The translations under genes and the position numbers were made by a program. From Marivibrio sp040218065 (GTDB lineage Bacteria; Pseudomonadota; Alphaproteobacteria; UBA8366; Aestuariispiraceae), in assembly GCF_040218065.1 (NCBI RefSeq), contig NZ_JAVJQE010000010.1:223633-287632 (forward strand): a stretch of DNA of 64,000 bases, in the 5' to 3' direction. Within the stretch, counting starts at the first letter, position 1; each line of letters starts with the position of its first letter. The notes under the pieces are model-generated. The model had not been told where the DNA came from, did no database searches, and worked only from the letters and a program-made list of their open reading frames with translations. This document shows, piece by piece, positions 58,373-64,000 of this stretch.

Positions 58373-59773
58373 ATGTCGCAACCCCCGCCGCGTCGGATGC
58401 CGTCCGTCGACGCCTCCGCCGAGCCGGCCGGTCCGGGCGCCGGCGGCGAACAGCGGACATGGAGCCTGCTGCTCGGCCTTGAGCGCGAGGCGCGGCGCGC
58501 CGAGACGGCGCGTGAACTCGCCTACACGATCGTCAATCAGACGCGCCGTCTGGTCGCCTATCGGCAGGCTGTGCTGGTGCGGCGGCCGGCGCGCGGCAAG
58601 ATCAAGGTCGAGGCCGTCTCCAATGTCGCGACGGTCGAGCGCAACGCCCCTTATATCGTCTGGTTGTGCGCCGTGCTGCGCCATCTGGACCGCGCCGAGC
58701 GCCTCGACACACCCGGTCCGATCGCGCCGGACGCCTTGCCGGAGAGGCTCGCCGCCGATTGGCGGGAATGGTGGCCGGCCCAGGTCCATTGGGTTCCCTT
58801 GAGCGGCCGCGGCGGCCATCCCGGCGGCGGCTTGCTGCTGCTTCGCGAAGCGCCGCCTTGGACCGACGCGGAGCGCGTCCTGATCGATCAATTGGCGGAC
58901 GCCTACGCCCACGCGTGGGCGGCGCTCGGGGGGCTGCGCGGGAGGCGCGCGGGCGGGCCGGCCAAGCGTCTGGTCGGGGCGGCGTTGCTCGTCGCGGCGC
59001 TCGGCGTGCTGCTGATCCCGGTGCGCCAATCGGCGATTGCGCCGGCCCAAGTCGCCCCACGCGAGCCGCAGGTGGTCGCCGCGCCGCTGGACGGCGTGGT
59101 GCGAGAGATCTTCGTGAGTCCGAACGAAGCGATTGCGGCGGGCGATCTGCTGTTCGCCTTCGAGCCTGCGGAACTGGAGGCGAACCGCGAGGTCGCCGCC
59201 CGCGCTCTCGCCGTCGCCGAGGCCGATCTGCAACGCGCTGAAAGCCAGGCCTTCGGGGACCCGCGCAGCAAGGCGGAGGTGGCCCTCAAACAGGCGGAAG
59301 CGGCCCTCAAGCAGGCGGAGCTTGATTACGCCGAGTCGTTGCTCGAGCGGGTGGAGGTCCGCGCGCCGGCCGACGGCGTCGCCGTCTTCGCCGACGCGAA
59401 CGAGTTCCGCGGACGTCCGGTGCGCACGGGCGAACGGGTGATGGCGATCGCCGACCCGGCGCGCGCGCGCATTGAGGTGGAGCTGCCGGTCGCCGACGCG
59501 ATCGCCCTTTCGCCCGGTGCGGAGGTGCGGCTGTTCCTCGACACCGCCCCGCTGGACCCGGTGCCGGGACGTCTTGAGCGGGCCAGCTTCGAGGCGACGG
59601 AGACCGCAGACGGGGTGCTGGCCTATCGGGTCAGCGCCGGCTTCGAGGCGGGCGTCGCGCCGCCGCGCCTCGGCTTGCGCGGCAGCGCGAAGCTTTACGG
59701 CGAGCGCGCGCCGCTTGCGCTTTACCTCTTCCGCCGGCCGATCGCGGCCGCGCGGCAGTTCTTCGGCTTCTAG
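58373..59773 (+). CDS. HlyD-type adaptor with cytoplasmic GAF-like domain
   Basis: 466 residues. Residues about 25-195 form a GAF-like cytoplasmic domain (LEREARRAETARELAYTIVNQ, YRQAVLVRRPARGKIKVEAV, GLLLLREAPPWTDAER). A transmembrane helix (LVGAALLVAALGVLLIPV) follows at about 200-220. The periplasmic adaptor has a split lipoyl domain (VVAAPLDGVVREIFVSPNEAI and VRAPADGVAVFADANEF), a helical hairpin, and a barrel part (ARIEVELPVADAIALSPGAEV). The sensor-like N-terminus suggests that export may respond to a cytoplasmic signal. It lies 9 bases after the short adaptor and 22 before the peptidase-like gene. Confidence 0.82.
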   Translation: MSQPPPRRMPSVDASAEPAGPGAGGEQRTWSLLLGLEREARRAETARELAYTIVNQTRRLVAYRQAVLVRRPARGKIKVEAVSNVATVERNAPYIVWLCAVLRHLDRAERLDTPGPIAPDALPERLAADWREWWPAQVHWVPLSGRGGHPGGGLLLLREAPPWTDAERVLIDQLADAYAHAWAALGGLRGRRAGGPAKRLVGAALLVAALGVLLIPVRQSAIAPAQVAPREPQVVAAPLDGVVREIFVSPNEAIAAGDLLFAFEPAELEANREVAARALAVAEADLQRAESQAFGDPRSKAEVALKQAEAALKQAELDYAESLLERVEVRAPADGVAVFADANEFRGRPVRTGERVMAIADPARARIEVELPVADAIALSPGAEVRLFLDTAPLDPVPGRLERASFEATETADGVLAYRVSAGFEAGVAPPRLGLRGSAKLYGERAPLALYLFRRPIAAARQFFGF

Positions 59774-59795
59774 GGCCGAAGCCGGGCGGGCGGCG

Positions 59796-61970
59796 ATGAG
59801 CGTTCTCGACGCAGGAATCGACGGGACGGCGCCGGACTCCGTCGCGCGCGCGCCGACCGCCGACGAGGGGCCGATCGCGTTGCCGCCCCTGCGTGAGGAT
59901 TTGCGCCTGTTGCCGGCCGCCGCCGATCGCGACGGCGCGCCGGGCTGGACCATCTTCGATCCCGTGCGCAACCGCTATTTCCGCATCGGCCACGCGGCTT
60001 ACGAGATGCTGCGCCGGTGGCGCCTCCGCCGCTCCGACAGGTTGGTCGCGGCGGTGGCGGCGGAGACCGTCCTGACGCCGGAGGAAGCGGACGTCGCGGC
60101 GCTGGTCTTGTTCCTGCGGGCGAACGGGCTGGTGCAGCGCTCCGAGCCGGAGGTTGCGGCCGAGTTCGCCCGGGTCGACAAGGCCGGGCGGCCGACCTGG
60201 TGGAAGTGGGTGGTCCACAACTATCTTTTCGTGCGGATTCCCCTGGTTCGGCCGGATCGTTTCCTGGCGGCGACCCAGCCGGTCGCGGATCTGGTCGCCT
60301 CGCGCCCGGTGCAGGGCGCGATTCTGGCGTTGGGCGCGCTGGGGGTGGTGCTGGCGCTGCGTCAATGGGACCAGTTTCTGACAACCTTCATGGCCTTCGC
60401 GAATTGGCAGGGCGTGGTTTGGGCGGCCGTGACGCTGACCGCCGCCAAGATTTTGCATGAACTCGCCCACGCCTACACCGCGCGGCGCTACGGCTGCCGG
60501 GTGCCGACGATGGGCGTTGCGTTTCTGGTGCTTTATCCTGTCCTCTATACCGACACCTCGGACAGCTGGCGGCTGACCTCCCGCGGGCGGCGCTTGCGCG
60601 TCGGCGCGGCCGGCATCCGGCTGGAGCTGATGTTGGCGTTGCTGGCGACGCTGCTGTGGTCCTTGCTGCCGGAAGGCCCGGCGCGCAGCGCGGTCTTTCT
60701 GATCGCCACCGCGACCTGGATTTCGACCCTGCTGATCAATCTCAATCCGTTCCTGCGGTTCGACGGCTATTATCTGCTGTCCGATTGGCTGGACGTTCCG
60801 AACCTGCAGCCCAGGGCCTTCGCGCTCACCCGGTGGCGGCTGCGAGAGGCGCTGTTCGGCCTCGGTCTCCCGGCCCCGGAGCCGATGGAGGCGGGCTTGC
60901 GGCGGGCCTTGATCCTGTACGGACTCGCAACTTGGATTTACCGGTTCTTTCTGTTCATCGGCATCGCGCTCATCGTCTATCATCTATTTTTCAAGACGCT
61001 CGGCATCCTGCTGTTCGTGATTGAGATCGTCTGGTTCATCCTGCTGCCGATCGCCAAGGAGGTGAAAGCCTGGATGACGTTAAGAGAGCGCTTCCGGGCG
61101 AACCGTCAGCTCGCCGCCACTTCGGCCGTTGCGGTCGCCGGGCTTTGGCTGCTGTTCCAACCCTGGGATACGGTCATCCGTGCGCCCGCCGTCTGGGAGG
61201 CGGAGAGCGCCGCCCCGGTGCTGACGGCGCTGCCCGGCCGTCTGGCGTCGATCGAGGCGGCGCCCGGGGCGGTCGTGACGGAAGGCGAACCGCTCTATCG
61301 CTTCCGCTCGCCCGACATGGACGCCGCCGCCCGCCTCGCCGAGGCCGGCCTGGCGGTGGCCGAGATCCGTCTGGAGCAGGCGCGCGCCGACCGACAAAGC
61401 GCCGGCGTGGTTCGTTCGCTGGAGCAAGAGGTCGCCCGCATCAAGGCGCGGCTGGATCGCATCGAGGCGCGCGCCGCGCGCTTGGTTGTGCGGGCGCCGA
61501 TCTCCGGCGTGCTGCGCGATGCGCCCGCCGATCTCGTCGTCGGTCGGTGGATGGCGCCCCAAAGCCCGCTCGGTCTCGTGACCAGCGAGTCCGGCAAGCT
61601 GACCGCCTATGTCGGGCAGCAGGACCTGCAGCGCGTCGAGGAGGGAGCGCCGGCCGTCTTCTATCCGGAGGATCCGGGCCTGCCGGAGCGTCAGGCGTCG
61701 GTCCGGACGGTCGACCGTCTCGGCGCCTCGCGGCTGGAGGGCGGCTATCTCGCCGCGCCGCTCGGCGGGCGGATCGAAGCGCGCGCGGACGCGTCGGGCG
61801 CGTGGACGCCGCTCGGCGCGGTCTACCGCGTCGTCGCCGACCCGGACGAGCCCGGCGCGCCGCCAAAGACGACCCGGGGGCTGCTGCACCTGGACGGACC
61901 GGCGGAGAGTTGGGCGGAGCGCATCTGGCGCCGCGCGGCCGCGCTCCTGATTCGGGAGAGCGGCTTCTAG
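59796..61970 (+). CDS. PqqD-like / site-2-protease (M50) / HlyD fusion membrane protein
   Basis: 724 residues. An N-terminal PqqD-like region (about 40-115: GWTIFDPVRNRYFRIG) precedes a membrane core with the zinc motif HELAH (221-225, in AAKILHELAHAYTARRYG) and the second motif LNPFLRFDGYYLLSD (Asp323), both needed for M50-type proteases. A HlyD-like C-terminal region (about 468-700: LPGRLASIEAAPGAVVTEGE, LVVRAPISGVLRDA) with a helical hairpin follows. So a protease-like membrane protein is fused to its own adaptor. It may process or gate export of the giant or collar proteins. It ends the operon; no ATPase gene follows. Confidence 0.88.
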   Translation: MSVLDAGIDGTAPDSVARAPTADEGPIALPPLREDLRLLPAAADRDGAPGWTIFDPVRNRYFRIGHAAYEMLRRWRLRRSDRLVAAVAAETVLTPEEADVAALVLFLRANGLVQRSEPEVAAEFARVDKAGRPTWWKWVVHNYLFVRIPLVRPDRFLAATQPVADLVASRPVQGAILALGALGVVLALRQWDQFLTTFMAFANWQGVVWAAVTLTAAKILHELAHAYTARRYGCRVPTMGVAFLVLYPVLYTDTSDSWRLTSRGRRLRVGAAGIRLELMLALLATLLWSLLPEGPARSAVFLIATATWISTLLINLNPFLRFDGYYLLSDWLDVPNLQPRAFALTRWRLREALFGLGLPAPEPMEAGLRRALILYGLATWIYRFFLFIGIALIVYHLFFKTLGILLFVIEIVWFILLPIAKEVKAWMTLRERFRANRQLAATSAVAVAGLWLLFQPWDTVIRAPAVWEAESAAPVLTALPGRLASIEAAPGAVVTEGEPLYRFRSPDMDAAARLAEAGLAVAEIRLEQARADRQSAGVVRSLEQEVARIKARLDRIEARAARLVVRAPISGVLRDAPADLVVGRWMAPQSPLGLVTSESGKLTAYVGQQDLQRVEEGAPAVFYPEDPGLPERQASVRTVDRLGASRLEGGYLAAPLGGRIEARADASGAWTPLGAVYRVVADPDEPGAPPKTTRGLLHLDGPAESWAERIWRRAAALLIRESGF

Positions 61971-62263
61971 CCCTCGTCGCGCCGACGGCTGAGCACGGCC
62001 GGGCCGCCTTCGACCGCAAGCGCGCCGCGCTCCTCGTCGGGCAGCGGCGCGATCCGGTAGAGCTTTTCGTCGGCCAGACCCGTCACGTCGCCGTGGCTTT
62101 CGTTGCCGATCGCGGACGGGGCGCCGGGATTCTCCTGCGCGGCGGCCAGAAGACGGGCTTCGCCCGCCGTCTCCGCGCGGACGATAACGCGCGCGAAGCG
62201 CGGATGGTTCAGCCAGCGCGGATCGCCGGCCCGCGCGACAGGTTCGATCTTCCACAGCTTCAT
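61967..62263 (-). CDS. Small hypothetical protein, 98 aa
   Basis: A leftward gene beginning MKLWKIEPVARAGDPRWLNH and continuing RFARVIVRAETAGEARLLAAAQ, LADEKLYRIAPLPDEERG. It is soluble and charged with no recognisable family. The ATG at 62263 is preferred to a GTG/ATG at 62299 on the basis of the protein start and GAGGAG upstream. Its 3' end overlaps the end of the fusion protein gene by four bases. It lies downstream of rlmB on the same strand, separated by 81 bases. Confidence 0.65.
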   Translation of the reverse strand: MKLWKIEPVARAGDPRWLNHPRFARVIVRAETAGEARLLAAAQENPGAPSAIGNESHGDVTGLADEKLYRIAPLPDEERGALAVEGGPAVLSRRRDEG

Positions 62264-62344
62264 CGGACCGCTGCTCCTCCTCGCTCCTCGGGGTTTCATC
62301 CTAGCGGGGAGGTGGGCGCGCGCGCGCGGCCTGTCAAATTCCGG

Positions 62345-63250
62345 TCAATCGGGAAGGGCGGCGTACAAGGCCACCGCGGCCGCGTTCGAGACGTTGAGCG
62401 AGCCGAGCCGGCGGTCGCGCATCGGAATCGCGACCAGCATGTCGCAGGTCTCGCGCGTAAGGCGGCGCAAGCCTTCGCCCTCCGCCCCGAGGACCAGGGC
62501 GAGGCGGCGCTCGCGCGGGAGATCGGCCAAGCGATCGGTCGCCTCGCCGTCCAGACCCGCGATCCAGAATCCCGCATCCTTCAGATGATCGAGCGCGCGC
62601 GCCAGATTGCCGATGCGCACCAGCGGCACCTGCTCCAACGCTCCCGAGGCGCTTTTCGCCAGGACGGCCGATTCCGGCGGCGCGTTGCGGTCCTGCAGGC
62701 ATACCGCCTGCGCCCCCAGCACCGCGGCCGTCCGCAGGATGGCGCCGACATTGTGCGGATCGGTGACTTGGTCCAACACCAAAATGCGCGCGTCCGCGGG
62801 CGCGTCGGCGCTGACGTCCTCGATGGCGCGCTCGGGCAGCGGCCAGGCCTCCAGCACGACGCCCTGGTGGACGGCGTCGCCGCCGAGCAGCGAATCCAGC
62901 ACCGCTCGGTCGGCGGCGCGGGGGGTGAGATCGCGGCCGTCGAGCGCGTCGACCAGCCGCTCGGCCGCCTGGCGGGTGCACCAAAGACGCCCGACCCGAC
63001 GGTCCGGATTGGCCAGCGCGGCGCGCACGGGATGGAAGCCGTAGAGAAAATAGGCGCCGCGTTCCGGACGGATCGGCGCGCCCATCGCGTCGAGCGCGAT
63101 CGGGGGCGCGCCGCCGGCCCCTTGGCCGCCCTTGCGGCCGGACGGCTTGGGCGACGGCTTTCCGCCGGCGGAGCCCTTGGCGGGCGCTTGGGGCTGACTG
63201 TCGCGCCGCTGGATGCGGCCTTTCGGCGGGGCGTTTTTTCGCGAGTTCAT
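62345..63250 (-). CDS. rlmB: 23S rRNA (guanosine-2'-O-)-methyltransferase RlmB
   Basis: 301 residues of the SpoU family. The N-terminal 50 residues are Lys/Arg/Pro-rich; then the RNA-binding substrate domain (YFLYGFHPVRAALANPDRRV) and the SPOUT catalytic domain with LDQVTDPHNVGAILRTA, LVLGAEGEGLRRLTRETCD and GSLNVSNAAAVALYAAL, the three SpoU motifs. RlmB methylates G2251 in the peptidyl-transferase loop of 23S rRNA. Next to tRNA-Tyr, tRNA-Gly and tuf it sits in the conserved translation block. Confidence 0.93.
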   Translation of the reverse strand: MNSRKNAPPKGRIQRRDSQPQAPAKGSAGGKPSPKPSGRKGGQGAGGAPPIALDAMGAPIRPERGAYFLYGFHPVRAALANPDRRVGRLWCTRQAAERLVDALDGRDLTPRAADRAVLDSLLGGDAVHQGVVLEAWPLPERAIEDVSADAPADARILVLDQVTDPHNVGAILRTAAVLGAQAVCLQDRNAPPESAVLAKSASGALEQVPLVRIGNLARALDHLKDAGFWIAGLDGEATDRLADLPRERRLALVLGAEGEGLRRLTRETCDMLVAIPMRDRRLGSLNVSNAAAVALYAALPD

Positions 63251-63417
63251 GGGGTGGGTCTCTACTCCTTCCGCCGGGTCGGCGCAAACGCCAAGCGTGC
63301 TAACAACCTCATGGACTTACGCCGCCGCCTGACGGTCCGGATTCTCCGTTGACAAGGCGGGGCGCGGCCCCTAAACCCCAACCCGCCGCGGGACGCGGCG
63401 CCGGGGCCCGGTGTCAC

Positions 63418-63502
63418 GGAGGGATGCCCGAGTGGTTAAAGGGGACGGACTGTAAATCCGTTGGCTATGCCTACGTTGGTTCGAATCCAACTCCCTCCAC
63501 CA
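63418..63502 (+). tRNA. tRNA-Tyr (GUA)
   Basis: 85-base class II tRNA: acceptor GGAGGGA pairs with TCCCTCC, discriminator A and an encoded CCA. The anticodon arm ACGGA/TCCGT closes a loop CTGTAAA with anticodon GTA. The long variable arm and T-arm (GTTGGTTCGAATCCAAC) are normal. Confidence 0.96.
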
Positions 63503-63623
63503 CCGGCCGGCGCGCTGAAGGCGGCGCGAGAGACGGGCTGTCGGGCGACGGATGTCGCCGGGCGGTCGCTTTCGCGCATCCTTCGGGCGACCATGCGGCG
63601 GCGCAGGCGTCGCGAAGGATCGT

Positions 63624-63697
63624 GCGGGTGTAGCTTAATGGTAAAGCCCCAGCCTTCCAAGCTGGTTACGTGGGTTCGATTCCCATCACCCGCTCCA
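63624..63697 (+). tRNA. tRNA-Gly (UCC)
   Basis: 74-base tRNA with acceptor GCGGGTG/CACCCGC, anticodon loop with TCC between CAGCC and GGCTG-type stem sides (CAGCCTTCCAAGCTG), T-arm GTGGGTTCGATTCCCAT and an encoded CCA. It is 121 bases after tRNA-Tyr and 156 bases before tuf, the common order. Confidence 0.96.
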
Positions 63698-63853
63698 GTT
63701 TACCTCGCGCGCCTTCGATCGAGGCGGCGGCGGATCGCGTCCGACGCGGAACGCCCGCTCCGAGCGGGCCTCGCTCCGCTCAGGCGTTGAACGAGCGGTC
63801 AGGGTTAAGCGGCCAGGAGATCTGGCGAGTCCAACGAGGGAACGGCGAAGACA

Positions 63854-64000
63854 ATGGCGAAGGCGAAGTTTGAGCGGACGAAGCCGCACTGCAACATCGG
63901 GACGATCGGTCACGTCGACCACGGCAAGACGACGCTGACGGCTGCGATCACGAAGGTTCTGGCCGAGACGGGCGGGGCGACGTTCCTTGACTATTCGGCG
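63854..64000 (+). CDS. tuf: Elongation factor Tu (partial, runs off the window)
   Basis: The 49 codons present read MAKAKFERTKPHCNIGTIG and then HVDHGKTTLTAAITKVLAE, the EF-Tu N-terminus with the P-loop GHVDHGKTT. The protein delivers aminoacyl-tRNA to the ribosome. It follows tRNA-Tyr and tRNA-Gly, as in many proteobacteria. The start is the ATG at 63854; the rest lies outside the window. Confidence 0.97.
   Translation, partial: MAKAKFERTKPHCNIGTIGHVDHGKTTLTAAITKVLAETGGATFLDYSA

Overview
The window is high-GC bacterial DNA, almost fully coding, and reads as an alphaproteobacterial chromosome, most likely Rhodospirillales in the broad sense; I cannot name a genus. The pointers are family content (DUF3572, the TIGR02186/Alph_Pro_TM membrane protein, an FeS-type photolyase, the ligase-associated helicase and PdeM nuclease) and the block rlmB / tRNA-Tyr / tRNA-Gly / tuf at the right edge. 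I see no insertion sequences, integrases, CRISPR arrays or prophage core genes.

Layout. 0-7.7 kb: a possible left-edge dehydrogenase start, DUF3572, a secreted repeat-type protein, a MATE pump, an RlmD-like rRNA methylase, the stator pair motA-motB, and an MBL-fold hydrolase behind a promoter with a dyad. 7.8-11.2 kb: a TPR plus beta-barrel (Slam-like) outer-membrane protein followed by a FecR-domain exported protein and a decayed second copy of that protein's tail. 11.2-17.7 kb: GAF/HD-GYP phosphodiesterase, iron alcohol dehydrogenase, a DmdA/GcvT-like demethylase and the phosphatase PhoX behind a Pho-box-like triple repeat. 17.8-35.8 kb: a stress and repair region holding DUF6134, a (6-4)-type FeS photolyase, SDR, an NTF2-like protein, the Lhr-type helicase, PdeM, a CPD photolyase, FAD oxidoreductase, DUF1365, a CFA-type methyltransferase, an MFS carrier and the lipoprotein DUF3833. 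It is interrupted at 25.0-26.8 kb by an outer-membrane protein and a sulfotransferase, next to a decayed second copy of the helicase 3' end. 36-44.9 kb: glycerate kinase, a sulfur block (SoeC-like anchor, TIGR02186, TauE/SafE, TusA), fliN, a Tat-exported protein, a Sel1 protein, a DUF218 protein and two small membrane proteins. 45-62 kb: tRNA-Thr, then the most unusual locus. 62-64 kb: rlmB, tRNA-Tyr, tRNA-Gly and the start of tuf.

The 45.2-62.0 kb locus looks like one system. Leftward it encodes two phage-tail-collar (Mdp-like) proteins alternating with two DUF6916-type proteins, one carrying a histone-H1-like Lys/Ala tail. Rightward it encodes a 2328-residue surface protein (LEPR motif, caspase-like DUF4347, twelve cadherin-like repeats, Gly-rich tail), a TolC-type lipoprotein and three different HlyD-type adaptors; the last is fused to a PqqD-like domain and an HExxH site-2-protease-like membrane core. 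No ABC ATPase or RND pump is present, so this is a candidate undescribed export and processing system for a giant adhesin and collar proteins.

Other non-coding signals are a strong leftward intrinsic terminator at 28.6 kb with upstream hairpins (candidate small RNA with a C-rich loop), two CRP-like palindromes, and inverted repeats in the divergent or upstream regions of the 45-62 kb locus.
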